From assembly GCA_028753945.1 (NCBI GenBank), contig JAPNXP010000002.1:7254001-7318000 (forward strand): a stretch of 64,000 nt of DNA. Direction: 5' to 3'. Source of the DNA: Hexactinellida sp. DTS-2022 (Eukaryota; Porifera; Hexactinellida). The translations under genes were made by a program, and so were the position numbers. Numbering within the stretch: position 1 is the first letter of the stretch; every line of letters starts with the position of its first letter. The notes beneath the pieces were generated by a model. That model was given only the letters and a program-made list of their open reading frames with translations. It was not told where the DNA came from and searched no databases. Positions 23,880 to 34,972 of the stretch are shown here, in pieces.

Positions 23880-24466
23880 CACTCCCCTACCAAAAGTATT
23901 CGTACTCCATCAACTTCCCATATAAAATAGTAATATTGTGAGTCTTTAATAATGTGTATTATACACGAAATATATGGGATATTGCAATTTAGATGTAATA
24001 TTTGTATTCTATGCATTCGAAGTATCCATACCAAAATATTTTAACTCGCTTAGCTAGCTACTGATTAGGTTGAAAATTATCATCGAATGCCACCATGTGC
24101 ACATATCCCCATCTTGTAGCATAGGGGCAATTGGAAGAAGTGGTACATGATGACATCGGATGATAATTTTCAAACTAATCAAAATGTAATTGAGTTGAAA
24201 GCTTCTACTATGGTTAATTCGGTGGCATATAATACGATTCTGAACCCAAAGTGGCAACAATTAATAGTATTCGCAGAACATCATAGGCGCCGAGGCATGC
24301 ATTCTGGGATGGCTATTCCATCCCAGGAATTGGAATGAGATGGCTAATGGCCATCCCTGGATTCATCAAACCTCGGCGCCTATGAACATAACCGCTAAAT
24401 ATTAGACTTATATAGTACTAATTCCATAGGAGATTTTTGGGTTTGTAACCGTTTGTTAGGGGAGTG
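23880..24466. mobile_element. TA-flanked mariner-type MITE M3
   Basis: TA at 23878-23879 and 24467-24468. Ends CACTCCCCTACCAAAAGTAT and GTTTGTTAGGGGAGTG are inverted repeats. A different family from M1/M2. It holds the small MITE at 24282-24384. Confidence 0.8.
24282..24384. mobile_element. 103-bp MITE N1
   Basis: CATAGGCGCCGAGG and CCTCGGCGCCTATG are perfect 14-bp inverted ends. AACAT flanks both sides (24277-24281, 24385-24389). Inside, GGGATGG / CCATCCC words add more symmetry. Superfamily unknown. Confidence 0.8.
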
Positions 24467-24797
24467 TACTCATAATATAATAATAGTTTTCAAATTAAAT
24501 GTGTATTTATAACAGAGATTACCTTTCCATCCCAAATTGATACACTAGGGTCTGAATAGTGACGAAATTTTAATATGAATTCAAAGGCCTACAAAAAACA
24601 TCAAATCCAAAAGAGATTCTGTAAAACAATTATTTTCTTGAAGAAATTCTGCCGGCCGCAAAAAGAAATTCGCTGGCCGCATGCGGCCGGCAAATAAGGG
24701 GTTGCGGAACACTGGGATAGATAGATATAATTGTAACCAATCATGATAATATTTCGGGAGGCGGGGTCTTGCCCTCCCCCCCCCTGGCTACGCCACT

Positions 24798-25519
24798 CGT
24801 GTCCATACTAATTAAATGAGTAAAATGTTATTCAATGCAACAAATTGTAAATGTTAAATCGGAGATTGAAACTTGCATTATCTCGAACTATATTATTTAC
24901 AAAATGAAGTTGAAATGTCATTCATAGCTCGTTTTGAATGACAGTCAATGTCCTCGTCTCCGAAGAGCGAAAAGTGTGTCGAAGATTTTGTGTTAGGGAT
25001 AGCATATAGTTGGTGATGAGCTGTTGGTACATGTAGTTCTGATGGTTCGAGTCTCTGTAGCAGTATCAGTTAGTTTGTAGAAGATCCCACAGCACGGCAT
25101 GTCGGTTTCCTGCCATTCTCCAATATACAACTGGAGTACGCACCCTGGTCTCTTCTCTTCCTAGACCCGCTGGGCATAGAAGTTTGGAGGCAGCTGAACA
25201 AGGAGGGGGGGGCACCATCAAGATGAAGTTGCCTCCGTCAGGCCACTATTCAGGAGGCCGCTAATGCAAGCATCAGCTGCTCCGCTGTAACACAAAATAA
25301 AATATTCTTATTTCGTTATCTAACCGAACATCAGAACTCTGTATCTGATAGGGAAACTGTTCATAAATACTGATTTGAGCGATAACAACGGCATTATGGA
25401 TATGAACATTTAAAAAGCCCATAAGTGAAAGGGGATTTTGAAATATTTTGAGAACCATGCATTATTATGAAACTATAATAAGTTGAGCATATACTAAGAT
25501 AAAACTACTCACATAAACA
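24798..25519. other. Gene-free spacer
   Basis: A GC-richer patch at 25130-25290 shows no recognisable coding. GGTTCGAGTCTC at 25046 resembles a polymerase III B box, but I cannot find a convincing A box or tRNA fold. Confidence 0.4.
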
Positions 25520-26871
25520 AATTTCTTGTATTAATTTGTAATGTGAGAAATAGTTGCCTATACAAAGCAAAACAATAAACAAAAAAGAAAACTTCCCTCT
25601 ATTATACTTGTTATTTATTTTGGGTTTCAAAATTTGGGTAATAAAAAGATTCCAAAGTGGTGGTTGTTCATATGCGAGATTTGGCAATGTGACCATCTAT
25701 GTTTGTTTTCAAAATCAATATTTTACCGTAGACTGCCTAATCGCTACACAGTGTGGTAGTGCCAAAAAATGTAGTCAATATTCAACAAATTTCAAGATAT
25801 TAGCGATTTATACATCTTTTTATATTCTCTATTGATTCCATTCAAAAGAAAGTTTTTTTCAAATTTAAAGATGATGACATAGCATAAAAGTGTCATCTGC
25901 CACTTGATTGCCACCTCAATTAGACATATTAAAATTGAAACTTTGGCTGTTCAAAGCATGTTAGTTATGGAATTCAATGTATAGTCCCCTTTTACAACAT
26001 TTACTCTTGTTTTTTACAGTTGTAGGACATAAATGGAATTTCTTGCATTTTTTCGTCATCCATGGTTCCAAAAAACATACTTTAGTTGTTTGAATATATT
26101 GCTGTGGCTTCAGTAGTATGCGTCAGAATTGTTTGAAATATGTTTTTCCAAAATGTAATATTATGGCTCAACATGATGTAGTTACAAAGTAAGACTAACT
26201 TCCTATATTCTTAGCATACTTCGTTTCAAAGAAAAATTGTTTGTCACCATTTTAGACAAAATACTGAACAAAAATTTTTAAATCTTTTTTAATGTTGACA
26301 AAATATGACTGTATTGATGACTTTTGTTTATAAAAGTTCATTCTTTTTATTCAAAAGAATTGTAGTGAATTAGAATTCATGAAAAAGCTTTCGGCAGTAT
26401 TCAGTTAAAGATTATAACCCGACGGAGTTGGTAGACGGGATACATTTTTGAATTATGACTCCGAAATTTTCTTTTGCACATTTTATCAAATATCGCATGA
26501 AAGATGACCTTTTTATTAATTTTTTGAGTTCAAAGGGTCGCCATCTTTTTTATTTGGGTCAAATAAAATTCTAAACCGGCCACCAACCGCCCATAACGAT
26601 AATCAATGTGATAAATCACAGATAACATGATTTTAGCATATAATAATCTTGAAACCCACAAACCTAATCAGGTTGTTTAGGAAGAAATCCCCCTATGTAA
26701 CCTTTGTATTAGCGTAAGGCAGCACGTCCCATAAATCGAGGTTATAGATGCTAATTTGATTTCGTTTTCAGTTTGGATGTAGCTATAATTGCTTCTATCA
26801 TATTTATAAATGAAACAACTAAGTTGAAAACGATATTAATGTGTTTTTGCCAGAAACTGCCGTATTTAATC
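25520..26871 (+). mobile_element. TTAA element B3, holding D3
   Basis: Matches B1 and B2 from TTCTTGTATTAAT (25523) to ATCAATATTT (25722), then again from AAAGATTATAA (26407) to CTGCCGTATTTAATC, followed by TTAA at 26872-26875. The left terminus is eroded. The gap between the two halves is exactly D3. Confidence 0.8.
25726..26404 (+). mobile_element. TTAA element D3
   Basis: Starts CCGTAGACTGCC and ends GGCAGTATTCAG followed by TTAA (26405-26408); the left TTAA has mutated to TTTA. The insertion point in B is the sequence AATATTTAAAGATTATAA seen intact in B1 and B2. Length 679 bp, against 685 for D1. Confidence 0.82.
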
Positions 26872-27145
26872 TTAAACTTTTTATACGAAGAAAGTTAAAC
26901 AAGCACTGCAAAGTGTAAAATTTGAAATTTAGGATTCGTAATGGGCGATCAGTTCAAAAGCACTATAAGAATATGTTGCGAAAATTTTCAATACTCTTGA
27001 GTACTCTATTGTGGTCCCAGTGATGTCACCCGTCTACTTCACTATGTTCAACAATAATATTCTGAGAAAGAAGCTTGCAAAGTTAATTATTATTATTATT
27101 TCCGAAACTTGGGGATTTTACCCCCATAAGTTTTCGGGTATTGGT

Positions 27146-27387
27146 CAGGCCTTCACCTGGGTGCGCGGCGCGCACCCAGCCCCAGGGCTGCGTGATTAAA
27201 AGGAAAATGCTGGAAGGGTGCGTGAAATAGGAATTAATTTGGGTGCGCAGTGCGCACCCAGAGTATTTATAATACTAGTTTTGGTATTCTTTTGGTAAAT
27301 GTACTATTTTTGGCAAATTTGTAAACGCGATTGAAAATACAACTTAACCAAGGGTGCGCGGATCTCTTAGGGCTACCTGAAGGCCTG
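27146..27387. mobile_element. hAT MITE H3
   Basis: A perfect 8-bp duplication GTATTGGT (27138-27145, 27388-27395). Ends CAGGCCTTCA and TGAAGGCCTG. Inside are GGGTGCGC / GCGCACCC repeats. Length 242 bp. Confidence 0.9.
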
Positions 27388-27601
27388 GTATTGGTTGAAA
27401 TGGATCATTGATATGACTGGAAAGTTAGAGCTAAACTCTAGCTACTTTTTCAATTTTAATCTTATGGTCACATCACTGAAATAACACCACCATATGGTGT
27501 CATTTCAATTGTAACCATTTGGATAATTGTCTCATTTGTTCTTCCGATGAGTTTGTAATGGGATATTGATGTGATTAGATGGTTAGAGCAAAGCTCTAGA
27601 G

Positions 27602-27879
27602 CAGTGGTTCTTAACATTTTTTATGTCATTTCCCCTTTTGGTCTGTTCACTCTACCCGATTTCCCCCTTCATTTGTAGTATAAGGAATAAAGTAGCCTTG
27701 AAATTAGAAATTATTAGCTCTCTGGCGTTAACTGTTTCTTGGCCACCAGTGGATCAATGTAGGTGTTTATATTTTATTTTTGGTTTTTTTATTATTATTA
27801 ATTTTGTATAAATTAATTTCCCCCTTATATTGCCGAAATTTCCCCCCAGGGGAAATTTCCCCCAGGTTAAGAACTACTG
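27602..27879. mobile_element. hAT MITE H4
   Basis: A perfect 8-bp duplication CTCTAGAG (27594-27601, 27880-27887). Ends CAGTGGTTCTTAAC and GTTAAGAACTACTG. Length 278 bp. It interrupts repeat F2 in the middle of AGCTCTAGAGTCT. Confidence 0.92.
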
Positions 27880-27949
27880 CTCTAGAGTCTATACTTTAGG
27901 AGAGATGAAATTTGCTGGGTCATCAAAAATGGGCACATTACATGCCCAT

Positions 27950-28190
27950 ATATGGATCATTTTGAAAACTTCGTGTTAGGGTCACGAAATGTGTTGTTGA
28001 CGGATGTGAATTCGGGTATTCCGAGTATTTGAGTATTTGACAAGAAAACATACCCTCGATTTGGATTAATTTTGAAAACTGCGTGTTAGGGTCACGAAAT
28101 GTGTTATTGACGGATGTGAATTTCGGGTATTCCGAGTATTTGAGTATTTGACAAGAAAACATACCCGCGATTTGGATTAAAGGCCATAAG
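27950..28190. repeat. Tandem duplication of about 120 bp
   Basis: The segment with GTGTTAGGGTCACGAAATGT, GACGGATGTGAATT and GAGTATTTGACAAGAAAACA occurs twice in a row with few differences. The minus-strand open frame across it simply repeats itself. Confidence 0.88.
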
Positions 28191-28479
28191 GTTTCAAATT
28201 TTCACCATTTAACTTTATTTATTTGATCAATTGTTGATTATTTTTGTCAGACAAAATATGGAAAAAGAAATGTTGAATCCAGTGTTTCGAATATGGAGAA
28301 TAATCTACGGACAATCGATGGATACGGTGAAATCCAATCTACCACAAAACAAGTAGGTCATATCTCTGAAAATAACTATGGAAAAGAGTCAAAACTCTGT
28401 GCAAACAACTTATATTGTCCGTCTCTACTGTTAGCTAGAAGAAAAATATTTGGGATTTTTTTTATTACATAATCAACAA

Positions 28480-29290
28480 ATTTTATTCCGGGGAATTCCG
28501 TTAAGAGGGAAGTACATCTGTTATATTATTAGAATCTCGCTATATTCCTTCCCCCTACAATTAGCTGACACTTCGTAATCTTCAGAGTTGATAATCTTCT
28601 AGGCACTTTGGCATACACCTTGTTATATGGGCCCGTGAACTAACACCTATACTTTCTACTTTCAGCCCACGGTTTGTAGATTTTATTGGTGTTGCACTTG
28701 AAGTATTATAATTATGGTCTGACGGTGGTGACCATTGCACATCGCTTAAAACGGAGGCATTGATTGAAGCTTTATGTGATGTATCTAAAAGCTTACTTGT
28801 ATTGGTAGATAATTTAATATCTTCTACCAATGATTCATTTATCTTCAAAGTTTCCTTAATTGACTGATTTTTAATTATTGGCACATCCCTACAATTGTTT
28901 AGCCGGGGCTGTGAGTAAGTATCGTTGCTATATTCATCGTCCATCCGTCGAATATGACGTTGAAGTCGATTAATATGGACCGTTTTGATTCTACCATCCT
29001 TCTTCTGGATCGACACATCGACTGGGCCTTTGACTTATGTTACTTTCCATCAACCTTCCCATCTGTTTTCAAACTACTTAGCTACTCCCAAATGAAGAAT
29101 AGGAACCCAAACGTCATCACCTGCTTTGAACCTCAATAAATCACAAATTCGAATTCCTGTCGTAATATTCCCTTTGCCTCCTCTGTGCTTGAGTTAGTTG
29201 CCCTTACACGAATTCCCTAATTTCAAACAATTTTCTGCTTAGAGAACGTTCGTATGATGTCTGCTCATACCGAGGAAGTGGTGTCAAACA
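28480..29290 (-). pseudogene. Ty3/Gypsy retrotransposon integrase C-terminal remnant
   Basis: Read on the minus strand from 29290 downward. A stretch (29270-29160) has LTQAQRRQREYYDRNSNL, the helix before the integrase C-terminal domain. After a frame slip, FKAGDDVWVP (about 29130), FENRWEG and KVT lead into VSIQKKDGRIKTVHINRLQR, the GPY/F-type module that closes Ty3/Gypsy polyproteins. At least four in-frame stops and one frameshift break it. The 28582-29016 open part continues into a low-complexity Ser/Asn-rich tail and stops. Just beyond, a purine run (minus strand GGGGGAAGGAA, 28545-28555) fits a polypurine tract, so 28480-28544 may be an LTR edge (inference). The catalytic DDE region is not recognisable. 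This is an old, dead fragment. Confidence 0.72.
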
Positions 29291-30138
29291 AATTTGTTTA
29301 TAAGCCCAGAAGCTTTTCTCATGAAATCGCCAGGTCTGTCGGGTGATAAGTATATAAATCAATCCACCCTACTACGGAAGCACAAACGGATTGTCAAATT
29401 ACTTCTTCAGAATTTCAGAGATTTTATTTCAGACAAGATATGGTACTAGAAAGTGATCTAATTTGAAACAGATGAAATTTAATTATGGCGGTGTATGTCC
29501 TATTATTACTGATGGCGTACCTTGTTTTAGGATTATTTTGAATCTTCAAACAAACTTCGTACGTATAATGCCCTATTTCCTTCATACTCGTAATATAACA
29601 AAGCTTTCATTGAGTCTACTGTATGAAAACGATGAGTATTTTTTAGGAGAAGTGAAATTCTCATTATCCAAAGAATAATCCTTAGAATTGATGATAATTA
29701 TCATGGTAATTCTAATGACATTTCTATTGCTTCTTCTACTTCTGCTCCAGGTGATATTCTGAAAAATCAAGATAGAGATGATGTACAATTGGAAGTTCAA
29801 ATGATCAGGATGATAAAATTTCGCAACCTGTGGATTCATCAATTCCACAAATTGATGGTCATCTTTCTATTCCCTAGAAGCTTAAATTGTTTTCTCATCT
29901 AAATAATGTTTAACGACTAAGGCTAATCAATCTCAGAAAATAAAGTCAGAAACTATCACTCATTTTACAGTTTATTGCTTTAAACACTACTTCTATATAT
30001 GTAGTATATAGATCCAGAATTTTTTTAGCTAAAATCGGTCTAGAACTAGATTTTTGGGAATTTTTGCTTTTTTAATTAATATTAACCCCTATTATGACGA
30101 AACTTTTCAAAAAATCACTAAAACGGACAAAGTGAGTT
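29291..30138. other. Gene-free stretch beside the Gypsy remnant
   Basis: Open frames at 29463-29678 (+) and 29582-29848 (-) overlap and show no recognisable domain. May hold decayed retroelement sequence. Confidence 0.4.
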
Positions 30139-31178
30139 AGCGCCAACATTCGCCCAGAAGTCTATGTACCAGACATCAAGTTAAGGCCTCCGACCTTCTG
30201 GAATATGGCCACAGGACCCCTAATTTTTTATGTTAAAATCCATTAGATTTTTGTATTTTGCTATATATTCAAAACAAATTTTGACTCTCTAGCTCATATA
30301 GTTTCCAAGTTACAGCAAGGTATGTTAATATGGAACTAAATGACGAATCATTGTGTTTAACATTAATTGGGAATTTTCTATTCACTTTCATTTCCTGGAA
30401 AATTGAGTAGTTATCAATGCGATGTTAGTGACTATATAGTTAGTACTAACTAGCTACCTGAACGTAATAGAGAGTTTTAATTGATATCGTGTTTACTTTC
30501 AATACTACACCAATGACTTTGTGGAATTTTTTTCAGAGGTGAGAAATTCCAACTTATCATTCCGACAGTGTTGAAAGTAAACACAATATCGATTAAAACG
30601 CTCTATTACGTTCAGGTAGCTAGTTAGTACTAACTATATAGGCACTAACATCGCATTGATAACCGCCCAATTTTCCAGCAAATGAAAGTGAATAGAAAAT
30701 TCTCAATTAATGTTAAATACAATGATTCGTCATTTAGTTCCAAATTCACATACCTTGCTGTAACTTGGAAACTATATGAGCTAGAGAGTCAAACTTTGTT
30801 TTGATTATATAGCAAAATACAATAATCTAATGGATTTTAACATAAAAAATTAGGGGTCCTGTGGCCATATTCCAGAAGGTCGGAGGCCTTAAATCCTCTT
30901 CTCTCGTATAGTTTATGAGTAGATTTGTGATTTGTCGGGTTGTATAAGCTTTTCGATGCATTCTTCACATTTTATGACCTAATCGTGACGAAATTTCATG
31001 AAAATCGAAGAAAAGAGGGCTTTTTTAACCGATTCTTTTTTAAACATCAAAAAAAATACTTCCAACTTTGTTAGAGCTTATACAACCCGACAAATTCACA
31101 GATCTATTCATGAACTATACGATAGAATAACATTCAACTTGATAACTTGTATTTACACTTCTGTGGGAATGTTGGCGC
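30139..31178. mobile_element. Fold-back element W, split by E
   Basis: Left arm from AGCGCCAACATTCGCCCAGA (30139) to GGGTTGTATAAGC (30949); right arm from GCTTATACAACCCGAC (31076) to TGGGAATGTTGGCGC (31178). Without E each arm is about 103 bp. E inserted in the left arm at ATCAAGTTAA, whose right-arm partner reads ATCAAGTTGAATG on the opposite strand. Confidence 0.75.
30185..30888. mobile_element. TTAA fold-back element E
   Basis: Flanked by TTAA (30181-30184, 30889-30892). Ends GGCCTCCGACCTTCTGGAAT and ATTCCAGAAGGTCGGAGGCC are exact inverses. Arms of about 322 bp are separated by a spacer of about 60 bp, so nearly the whole 704 bp folds on itself. No coding. Confidence 0.9.
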
Positions 31179-31349
31179 AACATGGGTATTTAACATTAGC
31201 GAAATCTAAAAAATCAAATATCTCAAAAAATATTTGTAAAATCGAAATTCACGAGACGATGTTATCATCATGTATGTATAAGTGTTCTACAGTGAAACAA
31301 TGGATATGCTGAGACCATAATTTTATGCTGCGGTTGATTAGCCTTTTAA

Positions 31350-31485
31350 ATTATTTGAGAATTTTCTATTCACTTTCATTTCCAGGTAAATTGGGTTGTT
31401 GTCAATGCGATGTTAGTGCCAATATAGTTAGTACTAATTAGCTACCTATACGTAATAGAGCGTTTTAATTGATATCTTGTTTATT
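31350..31485. repeat. Fragment of element E arm
   Basis: TTTTCTATTCACTTTCATTT, CAATGCGATGTTAGTGCC and CGTAATAGAGCGTTTTAATT match one arm of E at 30370-30490. No TTAA ends are preserved. Confidence 0.75.
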
Positions 31486-32473
31486 TAGAAAATTCTCCTT
31501 TGAAATGAATATAACGGATATAGTTGTACGATTGACAACACAAAGTGAACCCGTCCTGGGTGAATATCGACTATTAATTGTTAGCAAAACAAAACAAGCA
31601 GAAAACTTATCTTGCCAGGATAAGATTGTTGAAGGCCTTCTATTATGCAGGGAAGATAATGACCAAGGGTGCAAAGACTGTATAATGGAAAATTAACTTA
31701 GATTGAATTAGATTATTTCAATTAGACATTTTAGATTCGGAGATTATTATAGGTAGGACTAGAATGATGTGTGTTAAAGTTTCACCACTTGCTTTTCAGG
31801 GAAAATAATTGAGAAAAATAATGAAATGGTTTATACCAGGAATACTCTGTATGATATACTGATGGACTCACATCACTTTTTTTTTCAAAACTTTCATCGA
31901 AAGATGATAATTTACCAAGACATGACGTCGACTTCCTTATAAGGGACATAATAGAAGAAAATTTTTTACTATTTTAATAAAAAAAGTGAATCTGGGAGAA
32001 TGAATACATTATTTGAATTTTTATCTTGGAATGTTGAATCTTTTTTTAAATGATCAGGAAACGTGGATGCAGGGTTTCAATCGCGGCAGTTTTGGCATTA
32101 TAATACAAAAATATTCAATTAAGGAGATAGAGGATCAGAAATGAGAAACAATTGGTTTACAAAATCTAATTTTCGGAAAATGCTCTAACTAATAATTATT
32201 ATTCATCAACACAATGACAAAAAATTTTAAGTGAAATTTTCTCAAAAGTCTACTTATATTGCCTTTTTCGTGCTTTGTTTAAAAGATAGCACAAAATAAT
32301 GTGTGTTTATATATATCCATGGTTCAAGACCCATAAGCATTTTTAAATAACCGCAAATGTTAAATATGAACTTCGAATATGGTATGATTTTTTATTTTTA
32401 TTTATTTTTATTATCGGTTTTCTATAATTCAATAAATTTACGTAGGTAGGTTCTAAGTTAATTACATCAACAA
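31486..32473. other. Gene-free spacer
   Basis: Overlapping open frames on both strands at 31465-31696 show no recognisable domain. The rest is AT-rich. Confidence 0.4.
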
Positions 32474-32475
32474 TA

Positions 32476-32555
32476 CAGTCAACTCCGCTTAATAGAGCCA
32501 CCGGTTAATCGGGTCAAACTTGTCCCGAGGTGGCTCTATTAAGCGGAGTTGACTG
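32476..32555. mobile_element. Minimal pogo-type MITE P3 (80 bp)
   Basis: TA flanks at 32474-32475 and 32556-32557. Ends CAGTCAACTCCGCTTAATAG and CTATTAAGCGGAGTTGACTG are perfect inverses, and the symmetry reaches almost to the centre. The termini resemble P1/P2 (CTCCGCTTAAT). Confidence 0.88.
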
Positions 32556-32557
32556 TA

Positions 32558-33274
32558 TATTAATGTGATGGTATTTTGGATAGCAAGAATGGCTAGGAAT
32601 GATGAAGCTTGGTGCAAATGAAAGTACGTAGATAGGGGTTTCTATAGACAAATAGTCTCCACAAGAAGTGCATCGCATAACGGTATTAAATAATACATCA
32701 AAAGTATTATAAAAGCACAATCGTAATTAATTTAGCACTCTTATGTTTAGAAAAGGAACTAAAACCTGAAAGTGATAAATCAATGTTATATATAATTTTA
32801 ATAAACAAATTTGTGAAATAACTGATTACTTAATCACTTTGTAGGTAGTCTAGGTAATAAATAAACAAGGTAGAGTGAAACTATGCAATACGTGTTACAT
32901 TCTTGTAAACCAAACAAATCAGATCACCCGTTTTAAAATAATAGGAAACATTCTAGCTGATAAATTCCTAAAATAAGTGTTTACAAATGATGCATTTCAA
33001 ACTAATTTAATTAAATTAATACAAATCAAATCAATTTAAATTATTTTCAAATAAGTTAACTCCAGGTATACAAGGATACTGTCAACGTAGGGACGCTGTT
33101 TGTGAGTATCCACTTTCATTTAGTCTAATTATGCCTATTTCTCTAATATAGACTCACACTTCAACAGCCACTATCGGACAGGGGAAGGGAGAGACTGTCA
33201 CTTAGAATATTGTTGTCGTAGTCCACTTTGTTTTGAAAATAATTTAACTTATTTCTAAAATATACCTACACGAT
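32558..33274. other. Gene-free spacer with one satellite relic
   Basis: At about 33100-33240 a single inverted, diverged unit of satellite R117 is visible (GCCTATTTCTCTAATATAGA, then GTCCACTTTG). Otherwise nothing recognised. Confidence 0.5.
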
Positions 33275-33278
33275 TTAA

Positions 33279-34026
33279 GGTTCAGGTATACTTTACAAAA
33301 TCCCAATATTTCGAAAAAATCCCAAATTATTGTAAATCTCGTTTTCGTCCGGTTGCAGTATACCATAGAAACTTGATAATTTCGGGACATAGCCACAAAT
33401 ACGTTTTATCTTATATTTGGATAGAACAGCATATATCGCATCATAATTTCAAATGTTATGGAAAAATATTGAATACTTTCAATGATACATACTTTTTAGT
33501 GTCCTTGACATAAGCCACTGCCATCGGGGCCACTTTTTTTTAAAACCACGCTATCTCCAAACACAATTATTGCCATTGCGGAAGTCATATTATGACTCAA
33601 ATGCCACCTAGAAACAAAATCTCAACGGTTTTGGACAGCTCTCAATTGGTTCTATCATATGAGTGCAGCGATTTCATTTGTAACTTTTCTTTTTATTTAT
33701 ATTTAATTTATTGATGATGAAAAAAGTGATGTCCACATTTATTGATGAAAAATTGGACTCATAAGTGATAAAAAGAATTCTTGCACTCATATGATAGTTT
33801 AGAAGTCTCTCCATGCAATGCAACAAAGATCTACTCTTAATCATTAACAGGAAAAAACCTATCCGTTACGCAAAATACGATTATATAGAAAAAATAAATT
33901 TCACTGAGTTACCTAGATCGAATATTATTGCATTTTTGCCATCTAGAAGATGAAGTAAATCCGCTGTAAATTTAATTAATTCGGCTAAATATATTTGGTA
34001 GAAGTGCTCTAGAGTATACCTGAACC
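33279..34026 (+). mobile_element. TTAA element A2
   Basis: TTAA flanks at 33275-33278 and 34027-34030. Ends GGTTCAGGTATACT and AGAGTATACCTGAACC. Same orientation as A1 and A3, 748 bp; closely matches A3 inside (for example GCGGAAGTCATATTATGACT). Confidence 0.9.
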
Positions 34027-34030
34027 TTAA

Positions 34031-34972
34031 GGGGTGTGTATACCAGAAAAATCCTAAATATCGAATATCTGGCTCTACTACTGAAAATGCTTTAAATGCT
34101 TTTTCGGCATCAACCACCTGTCTACATGATATGTGAAAGTTTCTTTATCAACAAACTAATACAACATTAAAAATTATACTTTTTTCAATCTACCTTCCGA
34201 TAAATCTTCAGATTACTAATTATTTTTTCAGAAATTGGCCTTTTAATCAGTAGGTCCTAAATTAATTGTTCACAATCCTATAGAGACTATTCATAATAAA
34301 TTCTTAATTACTTAATTAATTAAAAATATAACTTCATTATCTCTAATGTAATCTATAATGTCACTATATGTCTAAGTAATTTATTAAATAATACAATATT
34401 TGTTAAAATTCTCTTTGGGAGACCATATCTCGAAACAATATTTCAGCATTCGCCTAAAGCTGTAATTTAATTTGTATAATACGTAAATAAAATATCTCAA
34501 CGGTTTTGGAGTCATTAGAAAACGATGCTAAGATTTGATGGAGAAGGTTTCTCGAAATATAAATGATTACAAAATCATTAGATTCACCATTCCAAATTAG
34601 TGGTATTAAATTCTGCAATGGAACAAATGTGTGGGAAATATTTGTTGCTGATTGATATCAAAATTGTGTTCCATCAAATGTATCAATTAGGTAATAATGC
34701 ACCATTTACAAACTTATAACAACTTCGTTAAATAGTTTTGACAGAATTAAATATCTTGGCGGAAACTCAAAATACAATTTTAGAAATATTTCCTTAGTTG
34801 TTTTTATTAATTTTATTGCAGTTTTTCCGGTCAGCCTGTGGAACTAATTCACAGAGAAAATTTCAAGTTAATCGTTTCAGTGGAAGTACCACCGCGAAGC
34901 GCTGGTACACTCTCCCCTTAAATGATTTGATTTAATTGATTTGAGAAAAAAAAAATATTATTTACAACCCTG
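34031..34972. other. Gene-free spacer
   Basis: AT-rich. AGTACCACCGCGAAGCGCTGGTAC near 34885-34910 is a GC-rich imperfect palindrome resembling a Helitron 3' hairpin, but nothing else supports one there. Confidence 0.4.

Larger units (their letters stand above)
23716..24714. mobile_element. hAT MITE H2, holding M3
   Basis: Ends CAGTGTTCCGCAACC and GGTTGCGGAACACTG are perfect inverted repeats. GGATAGAT occurs on both sides (23707-23714, with one extra T before the element, and 24715-24722). Without nested M3 it is about 410 bp. Confidence 0.85.
23115..24797. mobile_element. Outer hAT-like element, tentative
   Basis: GGCGTAGCCAGC at 23119 is the inverse of CTGGCTACGCC at 24784-24794, and both inner flanks are rich in G or C runs, as in H1 and H6. 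No 8-bp duplication is visible. It would enclose a Q repeat, H2, M3 and a 103-bp MITE. Confidence 0.45.
26876..28260 (+). repeat. Repeat F2 region with two hAT MITEs
   Basis: The segment from about 27405 to 28010 matches F1 (GTCATCAAAAATGGGCACAT, GGTCACGAAATGTGTT). It is interrupted by H3 and H4. A tandem duplication follows at 27950-28190. The part before 27120 shows no recognisable feature. Confidence 0.5.

Noticed and set aside
25000-25075. Possible tRNA or SINE around GGTTCGAGTCTC
   Set aside because: B-box-like word only; no cloverleaf and no convincing A box.
27938-28162. Minus-strand frame with a duplicated peptide
   Set aside because: Direct result of the 120-bp tandem duplication in repeat F2.
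29349-29385. Plus-strand IHPTTEAQTD, recalling the HPQTNGQ motif of retroviral-type integrases
   Set aside because: Only one short motif, on the strand opposite to the clear integrase C-terminus and without further matches.
34885-34910. GC-rich palindrome as a third Helitron 3' end
   Set aside because: Lacks the GTGAGAGAGTGATCCGTCGC segment and terminus shared by Hel1 and Hel2.
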